Of a stretch of DNA of 64,000 nucleotides, positions 26,478-36,071 are shown one piece after another. The notes below the pieces were generated by a model. It worked only from the letters and a program-made list of their open reading frames with translations, was not told the origin of the DNA and did not search any database. The position numbers and the translations under genes were made by a program. This DNA is from Pseudoalteromonas sp. S2755. Lineage in GTDB: Bacteria; Pseudomonadota; Gammaproteobacteria; Enterobacterales; Alteromonadaceae. The stretch spans positions 1 through 64,000 of the forward strand of contig NZ_PNDS01000046.1 in NCBI RefSeq assembly GCF_005886535.1. The letters are read 5' to 3'. Numbering within the stretch: position 1 is the stretch's first letter; each line of letters begins with the position of its first letter.

Positions 26478-28352
26478 ATGAAAAATAAATCTCTACTATT
26501 GGCTGTGTCAGCGCTTTTGGGTGGTGCAGTAGGTTTAAGCGGCTGTGGCCCTAAGCCAGTTGACAATAAAACTGAACAAATGACATTGCAATCGGAAGTG
26601 GTGCCAGTGAGCAAACCCGTTGTTTATCAAGTCTTCACAAGGCTCTTTGGCAATACCAAAACGGTGAACAAACCTTGGGGAACAATTGAGGAAAACGGTG
26701 TAGGCAAGTTTTCTGATTTTACTCCTACGGCACTACAACAAATCAAGGCGATGGGCGTGACCCATGTTTGGTATACCGGTGTCCTTCATCACGCAGTAGT
26801 GACGGATTATAGCAAGTATGGGATCAGCCAAGATGATCCTGACGTTGTAAAAGGCAGAGCAGGATCACCCTATGCGATAAAAGATTACTACAATGTTAAC
26901 CCTGATCTTGCGAACGATCCTTCCGCACGACTGGCTGAATTTGAAGCCTTAATCAAACGCACACATGACGCGGGCTTAAAAGTGATCATCGATATTGTGC
27001 CAAACCATGTCGCTCGTAACTATGAGTCACTCGGTGCGCCTAAAGGAGCAGTCGATTTTGGCGCGAATGACGACACGCAAGTTGCATATGCTAGGGACAA
27101 TAACTTTTATTACGTGGTTGGTGAGGAGTTTACCGTACCAACGAGTGAAAACTATCAGGTGTTAGGTGGTGGATCTCATCCATTGGCGGATGGCAAATTT
27201 GCAGAAAATCCAGCAAAGTGGACCGGTAATGGGGCTCGTGCGGCAAAGCCTGATATTAATGATTGGTATGAAACCGTCAAAGTGAATTATGGGGTGAAGC
27301 CTGATGGTAGCTACGATTTCGATCGCTTGCCAGATGAGTATGCGCAGCAAGATTACCGTGCGCACTTTGAATTTTGGCAACACAAGCAATTGCCCGATAG
27401 TTGGTACAAATTTCAAGCCATTACCCACTTTTGGTTAGAAAAGGGCGTAGACGGTTTTCGCTACGATATGGCGGAAATGGTGCCAGTAGAGTTTTGGAGC
27501 TTCTTAAACTCGTCGATTAAAACAAAAAATCCTGAAGCTTTCTTGCTTGCAGAAGTCTATAACCCCACTTTATATCGCCCGTATATCAAGCAAGGGAAAA
27601 TGGATTACCTTTACGACAAAGTGGGTTTCTACGACACCTTGAAGGCGTTAATGCAAGGCAAAGGTAGTGCCCAAGCGGTGTTGGATATGCATCAATCGGT
27701 AGCCGATATTGCCCCCCATATGTTGCACTTTTTAGAAAACCATGATGAGCAGCGTATCGCAAGCTCTGAATTTGTAGGCGATCCGCTAAAAGGTAAACCC
27801 GCTATGGTGGTTAGTCACCTGATAAGCACAGCGCCATCGATGATCTATTTTGGACAAACATTAGGGGAAGACGGCTCTGAGCAGGCGGGGTTCGGCAGTC
27901 CAAGCAGAACCAGTATCTTTGACTATATTGGTGTACCCGAACATCAAAAATGGATGAATAACGGGGAATTTGATGGCGCGCTACTTTCAAATGAGCAAAA
28001 GGCACTTCGTAATTACTACGTCAAATTACTCAATCTTGCAAAGCAGCCGGCGATTGCAGCTGGTGAGTACCAGCAAGTCGCTCTGAGCGCTGAGATGTCA
28101 AGCAATGCTGAAACAGTCATGGCATTTGGCCGTAAATTAGGTCAACAAAAGCTGTTGGTCGTGAGCAACTTTAATGCAGAACAAGAACAAATAGTCACCA
28201 TCAATCTGCCTAAAGAGTGGCATGGTGTTTATAACGATATTTTAGAGTCACACCCGACTTTACAATTACAACCAACGACTGATGGCGAGCACGCCAACGC
28301 AACGATTACGCTAGCACCGCTTGCCAGCGTGGTTTATCAATTAGAGAAGTAA
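26478..28352 (+). CDS. GH13 alpha-amylase-type lipoprotein
   Basis: This 624-residue enzyme should cleave starch or maltodextrins at the cell surface or in the periplasm. The N-terminus is a lipoprotein signal with lipobox LSGC, lipidated at Cys23. The GH13 core contains IIDIVPNHV (conserved region I, 170-178), the nucleophile Asp330 in DGFRYDMAE, Glu359 in LLAEVYNP and Asp423 in FLENHDEQR. The sequence GLSGCGPKP followed by a linker is typical of membrane anchoring. It starts a three-gene unit: the symporter begins three bases after its stop, and the glucoamylase ten bases after that. Confidence 0.92.
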   Translation: MKNKSLLLAVSALLGGAVGLSGCGPKPVDNKTEQMTLQSEVVPVSKPVVYQVFTRLFGNTKTVNKPWGTIEENGVGKFSDFTPTALQQIKAMGVTHVWYTGVLHHAVVTDYSKYGISQDDPDVVKGRAGSPYAIKDYYNVNPDLANDPSARLAEFEALIKRTHDAGLKVIIDIVPNHVARNYESLGAPKGAVDFGANDDTQVAYARDNNFYYVVGEEFTVPTSENYQVLGGGSHPLADGKFAENPAKWTGNGARAAKPDINDWYETVKVNYGVKPDGSYDFDRLPDEYAQQDYRAHFEFWQHKQLPDSWYKFQAITHFWLEKGVDGFRYDMAEMVPVEFWSFLNSSIKTKNPEAFLLAEVYNPTLYRPYIKQGKMDYLYDKVGFYDTLKALMQGKGSAQAVLDMHQSVADIAPHMLHFLENHDEQRIASSEFVGDPLKGKPAMVVSHLISTAPSMIYFGQTLGEDGSEQAGFGSPSRTSIFDYIGVPEHQKWMNNGEFDGALLSNEQKALRNYYVKLLNLAKQPAIAAGEYQQVALSAEMSSNAETVMAFGRKLGQQKLLVVSNFNAEQEQIVTINLPKEWHGVYNDILESHPTLQLQPTTDGEHANATITLAPLASVVYQLEK

Positions 28353-28355
28353 CCT

Positions 28356-29855
28356 ATGCAACAAGAACAACAAAAACCACAACTCAGTTTTTGGCAGATA
28401 TGGAATATGTGCTTTGGGTTTCTTGGGATCCAATTTGGTTTTGCACTGCAAAATGGCAATGTGAGTCGTATTTTTCAAACCCTCGGTGCTAAGGTCGATG
28501 ACATCCCTATTTTGTGGGTTGCAGCGCCCTTAACGGGTTTAATCGTGCAACCAATTATCGGCTACTGGAGTGATAGAACATGGGGAAAACTTGGCCGTAG
28601 AAGACCATTTTTCTTGTGGGGGGCTATTCTCACCACGCTATCGCTTTTTATCATGCCCAATTCTCCAACGCTTTGGATTGCGGCGGGTATGCTGTGGATC
28701 ATGGATGCGTCAATCAACGTCACTATGGAGCCGTTTAGAGCATTAGTAGGTGATAATCTGAATGAAAAGCAACGTGCTACAGGTTATGCGATGCAGAGCT
28801 TTTTCATTGGTGTTGGTGCCGTGGTCGCGTCTGCGCTGCCTTGGATGATGACCAATTGGTTTGAGGTGAGTAACACAGCACCTGCTGGAGAAATCCCTGA
28901 CTCGGTAAAATACGCATTTTACTGGGGGGGAGCTGTCTTGTTCATCTCCGTATTGTGGACGATTCTAAAAACGAAAGAATATAGCCCTGAGCAACTCGCA
29001 GCCTTTGAACAAGCGCAAACGAATACGCAAAGCGCAACACTGTCAGACTTACCTGTGAACTTTATAAAAGGCAGTGCGGTGAGTGGTTTCATTGGCGTTA
29101 TTGTGTTGCTTGCCGTTGCACTTCTTGGCCTTGAAAAAGAGCTTTATTTGCTTAGCGGGCTGCTCATCGCTTTTGCAATTGTATTTGTTATTGCACATGT
29201 GATGCAGCAAAAACAGCGTGTAAGTAATGGTTTTTATCATGTTATTTTTGACTTATTTACGATGCCAAAGACCATGCAGCAGCTTGCTGTGGTGCAGTTT
29301 TTTAGCTGGTTTTCGCTATTCGCCATGTGGATCTACACTACCTCAGCGGTGACGAGCCATCACTATGGTACGTCAAATGTAACGAGCAAAATTTATAACG
29401 ATGGTGCTGACTGGGTTGGGGTGTTATTTGCAGCTTACAATGGCTTTGCTGCCATTGCTGCGATGGTGATCCCATTCATGGTTAAGCACATTGGTCTCAA
29501 AGGGGCACATGCAGCTAACTTGTTTTTTGGTGCTGTGTCTTTAATTAGCTTCAAATTTATTGGTGACCCCACATTACTTTGGTTGCCAATGGTGGGCATT
29601 GGCTTTGCTTGGGCATCTATTTTGTCATTACCTTACGCGATGTTAAGTAACGCTTTGCCAAGCAACAAAATGGGTGTATTTATGGGGATCTTTAACTTTT
29701 TTATCGTGATCCCACAATTACTCGCCGCCAGTATTCTAGGTCTAATTCTACGTCATGGTTTTGATAACCAACCGATATTTGCACTCGTCATCGGAGGCGT
29801 GTCATTTTTACTCGCTGCATTAGCTGTTTCAAGAGTCACGATAAAGGCTCAATAA
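28356..29855 (+). CDS. MFS sugar symporter, probable maltose transporter
   Basis: This is a 499-residue inner-membrane protein with about twelve hydrophobic segments. It belongs to the glycoside-pentoside-hexuronide type of symporter. The signature WGKLGRRRPFFLWGAI in the loop after the second segment is typical of sucrose and maltose carriers. A hydrophilic stretch around 205-225 separates the two halves. Its start lies three bases after the amylase stop, and the glucoamylase follows ten bases later, so the transported sugar is most probably maltose or a short maltodextrin. Confidence 0.9.
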   Translation: MQQEQQKPQLSFWQIWNMCFGFLGIQFGFALQNGNVSRIFQTLGAKVDDIPILWVAAPLTGLIVQPIIGYWSDRTWGKLGRRRPFFLWGAILTTLSLFIMPNSPTLWIAAGMLWIMDASINVTMEPFRALVGDNLNEKQRATGYAMQSFFIGVGAVVASALPWMMTNWFEVSNTAPAGEIPDSVKYAFYWGGAVLFISVLWTILKTKEYSPEQLAAFEQAQTNTQSATLSDLPVNFIKGSAVSGFIGVIVLLAVALLGLEKELYLLSGLLIAFAIVFVIAHVMQQKQRVSNGFYHVIFDLFTMPKTMQQLAVVQFFSWFSLFAMWIYTTSAVTSHHYGTSNVTSKIYNDGADWVGVLFAAYNGFAAIAAMVIPFMVKHIGLKGAHAANLFFGAVSLISFKFIGDPTLLWLPMVGIGFAWASILSLPYAMLSNALPSNKMGVFMGIFNFFIVIPQLLAASILGLILRHGFDNQPIFALVIGGVSFLLAALAVSRVTIKAQ

Positions 29856-29865
29856 GGAGAACGAG

Positions 29866-32262
29866 ATGATTAAACTATCAACAATTGCACTTGCTCTGGT
29901 AAGTGCTGGCCTCATGGGTTGCGGATCACAGCAATCTGGCAATGAAACCCTGACGGCACCAGGTGCACCTGGCGTTAAACCTTATTGGTCATACTCTGGA
30001 AAAACGGGGATTGGCACGTCGTACGAAGTGTACGAAGACGGCAAGTACAGCGATTCTACGGCTACTAAAGCAGTTTCAAAGGTATGGTTTTCTGTTGCAA
30101 AAGGGATGATCACAGAGACCATGTTTGGACTTATTCACCAAGCGCAGATCAAAGACATGCAATTTATCATCGTGGGTGACGGCTTTGCAGTGAAAGAATC
30201 TGACATCGAGGCTTTAGATGTCACGATTGACTATCTTTATAAAGATGCCAGTGGGCGACCATTATCGCTTGCTTACAAAATTTTAAGCAAGGATAAACAA
30301 GGTCGCTTTACCCTTGAAAAGCATATTTTTACCGATCCTGATGGACAAACCTTGTTTGTTAGAGCAAAAGTAGACAGTGATCTCAAAGGTGTACAAGCTT
30401 TTGTGAACGTTAACCCATACGTGAATAACAATGGCTTAAACGATTTTGCAGAAGTGACAGAGCAAGGTTTGTTAGCATGGGAAGGTAAGAATTATCTCTC
30501 TTTGCAGAGCAAAACTGGCTTTGTTGAAGCATCTGTTGGTTTTACTGGCACCAGCGATAATTTAGCGGCACTTGAGACTACAGGACATATAGCCCAAGCT
30601 TATGCGTCTACAGGTAAAGAGAGTGGCAACGTTAACTGGTTGGCAAACTTAGGGCAAGTAAAGGGCAGCAGCACCTTTGACCTTACCTTGAGTTTTGGTC
30701 ATTCTCAGCAGCAGAGCTTTGCTGAGGGGGCGACTACATTAGCCAAAGGTTACGATAAGGTACTGGCTGATTATAATGGTCAAGGCGAAGCGACGGGCTG
30801 GCAAGATTATCTCGAAAGTTTAGCGCCACTTAAGTCCATGACGACAAATACCGCAGACAACGGCAAGCTACTTTACACCAGTGCACTAGTGCTTAAGGCG
30901 CAAGAAGATAAAACCCATGCCGGTGCGCTGATAGCATCGTTGTCAAATCCGTGGGGTGACACAGTGCCAGCAGAGCAAGGTCATACCGGTTATAAAGCAG
31001 TATGGGTGCGTGATTTTTATCAAGTAGCGATGGCATTTTTGGCGATGGGAGATACACAAACAGCACTCACTGCTTTCGAGTATCTAGAAAAAGTGCAAGT
31101 TACGGATAAAACACCGGGTAACCATGGAGATACTGGCTGGTTCTTACAAAAAACGCATGTAGATGGCGAGCTTGAGTGGGTTGGTGTACAGCTTGACCAA
31201 ACGGCAATGCCAATCATGCTGGCATGGAAACTGTGGCAATCGGGTGTGCTAAGCGATGAAAGACTGGTTTATTGGTACAATAAGATGTTAAAGCCTGCGG
31301 CTAACTTCTTAGTTGAAGGGGGACTGGCTAAAATATTATGGAATGACACGCAAATCACACCGCCTGCGACACAGCAAGAGCGTTGGGAAGAGCAAAATGG
31401 CTATTCGCCATCGACTACCGCGGCAATCATTGCTGGCCTTGTGACGGCGAGCGATATTGCTAAATTGGCTGGTGATAAAGCGGGACAAGAGAAATTCCTT
31501 GCGACGGCGCAGCAATACAATCGTGATGTTGAGTCATTCATGTTCACAACCAAAGGTAGTCTGCAAAGCAAACACAGTGACGGTCAGTATTTCTTCCGTA
31601 TTGGACAAGACGAAGATCCTAATTCCAGTACGACCTTAAATGCCAACAATGGCCGCAGCGGAATAGATAAGAAGCAGATCATCGACGGTGGCTTTTTAGA
31701 ACTTGTGCGTTACGGGGTTAGAGGGGCTGACGCCCCGAGCATCGTGGCCACCATGCCTGAATACGATGATGAATCGATAGCTGACAACTTAAGAGTAAAA
31801 TATAGCTTTAAATTTGATGGTGATGTTAATAGTTATCCGGGGTACCGTCGTTACGGTAATGACGGTTATGGTGAAGATGAGAAGCGCGGTATCAATTATG
31901 CCGAAAATGGCCAGAATACTGATGGTCAACGCGGTCGAGTGTGGCCTTTCTTTACCGGAGAGCGTGGTCACTATGATATTGCGCTGGCGCTGCTTGATGG
32001 TGAATTAAGTGCGGATGAACAGAGCAAAATACAAAATACTTATGTGAAGGGCATGGAGCACTTTGCTAATGAAGGCATGATGTTACCTGAGCAAGTATGG
32101 GATGGTGTGGGTAAAAATACCTTTGGCTATCAACTTGGTGAAGGAACGAACTCAGCGACGCCTTTGGCTTGGACACATGCTGAATACGTAAAGTTAGTGC
32201 GCTCTCTTAATGAAAAGCAAGTATGGGATCACTACCCAATCGTAGAAAGTAAACTGAAATAA
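29866..32262 (+). CDS. GH15 glucoamylase lipoprotein
   Basis: Glucoamylase releases glucose from the non-reducing ends of maltodextrins. The 798-residue protein has a lipoprotein signal with lipobox LMGC, lipidated at Cys19. The N-terminal beta-sandwich domain (about 25-300) precedes the (alpha/alpha)6 catalytic domain starting near YKAVWVRDFYQVAMA. The catalytic acid is probably Glu508 in RWEEQNGYSP and the base Glu773 in PLAWTHAEYVKL. A ribosome site AAGGAG precedes the ATG. It is the last gene of the amylase-symporter-glucoamylase unit. Confidence 0.93.
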   Translation: MIKLSTIALALVSAGLMGCGSQQSGNETLTAPGAPGVKPYWSYSGKTGIGTSYEVYEDGKYSDSTATKAVSKVWFSVAKGMITETMFGLIHQAQIKDMQFIIVGDGFAVKESDIEALDVTIDYLYKDASGRPLSLAYKILSKDKQGRFTLEKHIFTDPDGQTLFVRAKVDSDLKGVQAFVNVNPYVNNNGLNDFAEVTEQGLLAWEGKNYLSLQSKTGFVEASVGFTGTSDNLAALETTGHIAQAYASTGKESGNVNWLANLGQVKGSSTFDLTLSFGHSQQQSFAEGATTLAKGYDKVLADYNGQGEATGWQDYLESLAPLKSMTTNTADNGKLLYTSALVLKAQEDKTHAGALIASLSNPWGDTVPAEQGHTGYKAVWVRDFYQVAMAFLAMGDTQTALTAFEYLEKVQVTDKTPGNHGDTGWFLQKTHVDGELEWVGVQLDQTAMPIMLAWKLWQSGVLSDERLVYWYNKMLKPAANFLVEGGLAKILWNDTQITPPATQQERWEEQNGYSPSTTAAIIAGLVTASDIAKLAGDKAGQEKFLATAQQYNRDVESFMFTTKGSLQSKHSDGQYFFRIGQDEDPNSSTTLNANNGRSGIDKKQIIDGGFLELVRYGVRGADAPSIVATMPEYDDESIADNLRVKYSFKFDGDVNSYPGYRRYGNDGYGEDEKRGINYAENGQNTDGQRGRVWPFFTGERGHYDIALALLDGELSADEQSKIQNTYVKGMEHFANEGMMLPEQVWDGVGKNTFGYQLGEGTNSATPLAWTHAEYVKLVRSLNEKQVWDHYPIVESKLK

Positions 32263-32282
32263 CAAACTGTAAGTAAACACAT

Positions 32283-32314
32283 AAAAAATGCCGAACATGA
32301 GTTCGGCATTTTTT
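32283..32314. terminator. Bidirectional intrinsic terminator
   Basis: ATGCCGAAC (32288-32296), ATGA loop and GTTCGGCAT (32301-32309) form a perfect stem flanked by A and T runs. It serves both the glucoamylase gene and the convergent LacI-type gene. Confidence 0.95.
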
Positions 32315-32324
32315 ATCGCTATTG

Positions 32325-33344
32325 CTACCGTGAAGACTGCCTAATAATCAATTTCGGCGGCAAGAGGGTAGAGGTTACCGCTTCACCTCGGATAAGCGTA
32401 AGTAGGTTATCGACCAGCATTTGCCCCGCCAATGTGGTGTTTTGCTGCACAGTAGTCAAAGAGGGAGAAACATAACCCGCCGCGGCAATGTTATCAAAGC
32501 CAACGACATGCACATCATGCGGCACGCGAACGCCCGCTTCTTGAAGCGCCTTAATCGCGCCAATAGCAATGAGATCGCTAGCAGCGAAAAGCGCATTAAA
32601 TTTAACATTGTTGGCGATTAAAGAGCGAGTCGCATGATACCCTGAGTCTTCTGTGGAAATCGCATTTGCCATTTTACGGTCACTCACCTCAATACCTTTT
32701 GCTTTAAGGGTGTCTCTAAAACCTTTAAAACGCGCAAAAAATTCCGGGCTGTGATCCGAGGCATCGCCAATAAACGCACAATCTGTTCTGACCATGTCGA
32801 TTAAATGCTTTGCAGCTAATACACCACCACCGTAATTATCGCAGCTCACAGTGAGGTCTGGACGGTTATCAACCGTTGCCCCCCAGCAAACAAACTTTGT
32901 GTGGTTGTCGAGTAGAGTTTGTAACTTTGACTGGTAATCGATGTAATCACCATAGCCGAGTAAAATTAACCCGTCAGCACGATGACTATCCTCGTAATCG
33001 GCATGCCAATCACTGCTCGTCGATTGAAACGACACTAAAAGGTCATAGCCTTCTTTCGCGCATGCTCGGGTAATACTGCCAAGCATACTTAAAAAGAAAG
33101 GATTAATTTGTGACTCGTCTTCTGTGGGATCTTCAAATAACAGCAAAGCCAATGTACTGCTTTGCTGCGTGCGTAGATTACTCGCGTTTTTATCGACCTT
33201 ATAGTTAAGCTTTTTAGCAATCTCATGAACGCGACGACGAGTTTCTTCGTTAACCAAAGGGCTATTTCTTAGGGCGCGCGACACCGTAGATTGCGAAACA
33301 CCAGCATAATGGGCGATATCAAATGAAGTTGCTTTACCTTTCAT
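32325..33344 (-). CDS. LacI-family regulator, probable maltose repressor
   Basis: The protein has 339 residues from the ATG at 33344. This start has GAGAAG as ribosome site and gives the usual LacI-family N-terminus (MKGKATSFDIAHYAGVSQSTVSRAL). An in-frame ATG at 33383 would add 13 residues without a ribosome site. The helix-turn-helix is at about residues 6-27, followed by the periplasmic-binding-protein-like ligand domain ending with LIIRQSS. Its position beside the maltodextrin genes suggests it binds the ATACGTAT palindromes. The ligand would be maltose or a derivative; both points are inferences. Confidence 0.88.
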   Translation of the reverse strand: MKGKATSFDIAHYAGVSQSTVSRALRNSPLVNEETRRRVHEIAKKLNYKVDKNASNLRTQQSSTLALLLFEDPTEDESQINPFFLSMLGSITRACAKEGYDLLVSFQSTSSDWHADYEDSHRADGLILLGYGDYIDYQSKLQTLLDNHTKFVCWGATVDNRPDLTVSCDNYGGGVLAAKHLIDMVRTDCAFIGDASDHSPEFFARFKGFRDTLKAKGIEVSDRKMANAISTEDSGYHATRSLIANNVKFNALFAASDLIAIGAIKALQEAGVRVPHDVHVVGFDNIAAAGYVSPSLTTVQQNTTLAGQMLVDNLLTLIRGEAVTSTLLPPKLIIRQSSR

Positions 33345-33427
33345 GTTCTTCTCAACGCTTAAGACAGTGACATTGTCAGTCATTCAATTTTTTTTTCAAC
33401 CAATTTCACCGAATTTGCAAATTTTTA

Positions 33428-33456
33428 TTGATACAGTCTGACACCGGTGTCATAAT
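33428..33456 (+). promoter_or_regulatory. glk promoter with embedded TGACACCGGTGTCA operator
   Basis: TTGATA (33428-33433) and CATAAT (33451-33456) are spaced 17 bases apart, a good sigma-70 promoter. The perfect palindrome TGACACCGGTGTCA (33439-33452) fills the spacer and touches the -10 box, so a bound repressor would block polymerase. The same palindrome occurs twice at the edd promoter. Confidence 0.8.
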
Positions 33457-33493
33457 GTCGATGTTTTATCATTTTGTTGTCAAAACGTATTTG

Positions 33494-33523
33494 GCTGCCC
33501 TATGCCAAGGGCAGCATTTTTTT
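33494..33523 (+). terminator. Terminator-like hairpin in the glk leader
   Basis: GCTGCCC (33494-33500) and GGGCAGC (33509-33515) pair around an eight-base loop and are followed by ATTTTTTT. It lies about 30-60 bases downstream of the predicted start of transcription and 140 bases before the glk ATG. A competing five-pair stem TTGGC(33491-33495)/GCCAA(33504-33508) would disrupt it. This suggests attenuation or a short leader RNA. Confidence 0.7.
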
Positions 33524-33662
33524 ACCAAATTAACAGAATAACAGGTAAGAGCAAAAGCCAAGGCGTGCAAATTTTGGCGAGTTGAGACAGTAAATTGCAG
33601 GACGTGTGCTGGCAGCCCTGATGTTAGCCCAAGCATAATCGCAGTGATAAAGAGATAATAAT

Positions 33663-34664
33663 ATGAGCCAGACAACAAGCCATTCATCCGTGCCGTTTGA
33701 GCCGATTGTCGTTGCCGACATCGGGGGAACAAACGCCAGATTTGCAATCGTGTCAGATTTTGATGCGCGAACTAACCATTTTTCAATTACGCATCAAGTC
33801 ACTTTTCCTAGTGCTGAATTCCAGTCTTTTGAATCCGCTATCCAAAAATATTTAACTGAGCTACCTGTTGCGCAACCAAGCAGAGCCTGCCTCGCGGTTG
33901 CTGGTCCTATTAAATCTCAGCAAGTTCATTTAACTAATTTAGGTTGGCACTTTAGTTCAGAAGATATCAAAGCTCAGTTCGACTTTACCGAGCTTGCCGT
34001 GATCAACGATTTTGCCGCTTTTGCCTACGCGGCACCTTATTTGGCACTAGAGAAAAATCTAGTAATTAAGCAAGGTCAACCTGAGCTAGGTGCAAATATC
34101 GGCGTGATGGGTCCGGGCACTGGATTTGGTGCGGCTTGTCTTGCTAGAGATATCAATGGCAGCGCAGTGATGAGCTGTGAAGCAGGGCATATATCGCTTG
34201 CGCCGGTTACTGCTCTAGACAAAGAGTTATTAAAGGTGCTGCGCGCGAGTATTCAACATGTTTCAGTCGAAACGGTATTTTCAGGTCCGGGTATTGCGAG
34301 ACTCTATAAAGCCATGGCTGAAGTGCGTGGTGAGCAAGCTAAAGATCTTAATGCTGCGCAGATCAGTGCGCTTGCGAAAGAATGCAAGGTTTGTGACGCA
34401 ACATTGAGTCACTTCTGTGACTGGATGGGGAGCGTAGCTGGCGATTTAGCGCTGACTTTTGGAGCCTTAGGTGGTGTTTATATTGGTGGTGGGATCTTGC
34501 CGCGGATGAAAGCGCGATTACAAGCAAGTAGCTTTGTTGAGCGCTTTACCGAAAAAGGCATGATGTCACAGTACACGAGCCAAATTCCAGTGACTTTGGT
34601 GGTACAAGATAATATCCCACTGATTGGTGCAGCGGCATGTATTCATGAGCGACGCCGAGCTTAA
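33663..34664 (+). CDS. glk: Glucokinase
   Basis: Glk phosphorylates glucose with ATP to glucose-6-phosphate. The 333-residue protein has the phosphate-binding motif ADIGGTNARFA at 18-28, the catalytic Asp116 in VINDFAAFA, GPGTGFGAA, and the CEAGHISLAP segment typical of the E. coli-type glucokinase group. Free glucose would come from the neighbouring glucosidases and glucoamylase. The LacI-type gene downstream begins ten bases after its stop, so the two form an operon under the operator at 33439-33452. Confidence 0.95.
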   Translation: MSQTTSHSSVPFEPIVVADIGGTNARFAIVSDFDARTNHFSITHQVTFPSAEFQSFESAIQKYLTELPVAQPSRACLAVAGPIKSQQVHLTNLGWHFSSEDIKAQFDFTELAVINDFAAFAYAAPYLALEKNLVIKQGQPELGANIGVMGPGTGFGAACLARDINGSAVMSCEAGHISLAPVTALDKELLKVLRASIQHVSVETVFSGPGIARLYKAMAEVRGEQAKDLNAAQISALAKECKVCDATLSHFCDWMGSVAGDLALTFGALGGVYIGGGILPRMKARLQASSFVERFTEKGMMSQYTSQIPVTLVVQDNIPLIGAAACIHERRRA

Positions 34665-34674
34665 GGGAAAATCG

Positions 34675-35694
34675 ATGAAAAAAGTAACTATTAATAGCGT
34701 TGCCGAATATGCCGGAGTATCTAAAAAGACTGTATCTCGAGTATTAAATAACGAGCCAAATGTTAGTCCAGCAACGCGGGAAAAAGTCCTGAAAGTCTTT
34801 GAAGAGCTGAATTATAAGCCAAATCCTATTGCACGCGGTTTGGCACAAAACCGTAGCTTTATCATTGGCTGTTTATACGACAATCCATCAAAAAGCTATA
34901 TCACGCGAGTGCAAAGTGGTGCGCTGGAAGCGTGTCAGAAGCATAGTTACAATTTATTGATACATCCTTGTGAACTGCGCGGCCAAGACCTCATCGACAA
35001 TGTTGAGCAGCTGCTGACCACATCGAGACTTGATGGTATTGTGCTTACTCCACCGTTTTCAGACTCCAACGAGCTTATTGCTTTTTTAAAGCAACGTAAT
35101 ATTCCCTATGCACGCGTTGCTTCAGCCATTGAAGGTGATGATTCGATTTCAATTCGCAGTAATGACGAGCAGGGGGCTTTTGAGTTAACTGAGCATCTGA
35201 TCAATTTAGGTCATACCGAAATTGCCTTTATTAAAGGTCACCCTGATCACAGTGCTACAGAAAATCGTTTCTCTGGCTACCAAAAAGCGCTAGCAAAACA
35301 TGGCATTGAATATCGCGAACGATTAGTTGCAGAAGGTAACTTTAGTTATCACTCAGGTGCAGATAGTGCAAAAGCCATATTGGACTTAGAGCCAAGGCCA
35401 ACGGCTGTATTTGCATCAAACGACTACATGGCTGCGGCCGTGTTAAAACTTGCGACCCAGAGAGAGATCAAAGTGCCCGAGCAGTTATCTATTGCTGGGT
35501 TTGATAACGCACCTATCGCAAGGCATATTTGGCCGGGTCTGACGACGATAGCGCAGCCTGTGGAAGAAATGACTCGAATAGCGGTAGAAGAGCTGATTAA
35601 GCATATAGCTCAGCCGCAAGAAGCACCATTTCAGCAAGTTTTAGAAGCTAAACTCATCACTCGAGAATCGACGAAAGCGCGTTCGAACTCATAA
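34675..35694 (+). CDS. LacI-family regulator of glucose catabolism (glk-edd)
   Basis: The 339-residue protein starts at ATG 34675, preceded by AAGGGAAA; an upstream in-frame ATG lies inside glk and is rejected. The helix-turn-helix at about 5-26 (INSVAEYAGVSKKTVSRVL) is followed by the sugar-binding-type effector domain ending KLITREST. It is cotranscribed with glk. The palindrome TGACACCGGTGTCA at its own operon promoter and twice at the edd promoter is its most likely target, which would make it an autoregulated local controller of glucose phosphorylation and the Entner-Doudoroff pathway. The effector is unknown. Confidence 0.88.
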   Translation: MKKVTINSVAEYAGVSKKTVSRVLNNEPNVSPATREKVLKVFEELNYKPNPIARGLAQNRSFIIGCLYDNPSKSYITRVQSGALEACQKHSYNLLIHPCELRGQDLIDNVEQLLTTSRLDGIVLTPPFSDSNELIAFLKQRNIPYARVASAIEGDDSISIRSNDEQGAFELTEHLINLGHTEIAFIKGHPDHSATENRFSGYQKALAKHGIEYRERLVAEGNFSYHSGADSAKAILDLEPRPTAVFASNDYMAAAVLKLATQREIKVPEQLSIAGFDNAPIARHIWPGLTTIAQPVEEMTRIAVEELIKHIAQPQEAPFQQVLEAKLITRESTKARSNS

Positions 35695-35719
35695 CATTTT
35701 CAATTTTTATACTTGCCCC

Positions 35720-35749
35720 AAAGCCCAACGCTTAGTCGTTGGGCTTTTT
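35720..35749 (+). terminator. Intrinsic terminator after the glk-LacI operon
   Basis: AAAGCCCAACG (35720-35730) and CGTTGGGCTTT (35737-35747) form a perfect 11-pair stem with a six-base loop, followed by more T residues. Confidence 0.96.
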
Positions 35750-36071
35750 ATTTTAGCTGTTACAAGGGAAATCGTTGCAATTCTTTTGTAAGTTATTCTA
35801 TGCAAAGCTCGGACTAGAGAATGCACTGATTGATGTCACGATAATCAGGTCCGCTGACCCATACATTAGGGGTCATGCTGTCAAGTTAAAACTCATTGAT
35901 AACTTCGCTATCAAATGATGATTTCGCTCAATCATTAATATTATTCTTTTTGTCATAATAATTACTAATAAAATCAGTTGGGTAATGATTTTTATACTGC
36001 AGATAGCAGCAAAGTTTTAAGTGGTTATAATTTGGTCATTTTAAAAAGTTAGACTAAATTTATAAGAAGGG
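35750..36071. other. Non-coding region upstream of the edd promoter
   Basis: About 320 AT-rich bases with no supportable gene and no clear repeat. I looked for a HexR-type TGTAATTAAATTACA site, the usual controller of edd in relatives, and saw none. Confidence 0.5.

Noticed and set aside
33345..33383. Longer start for the first LacI-type regulator
   Set aside because: No ribosome site, and it would add 13 residues ahead of the usual family N-terminus.
34624..34674. Earlier start for the second LacI-type regulator
   Set aside because: It lies inside glk; ATG 34675 has AAGGGAAA upstream and gives the standard family N-terminus.
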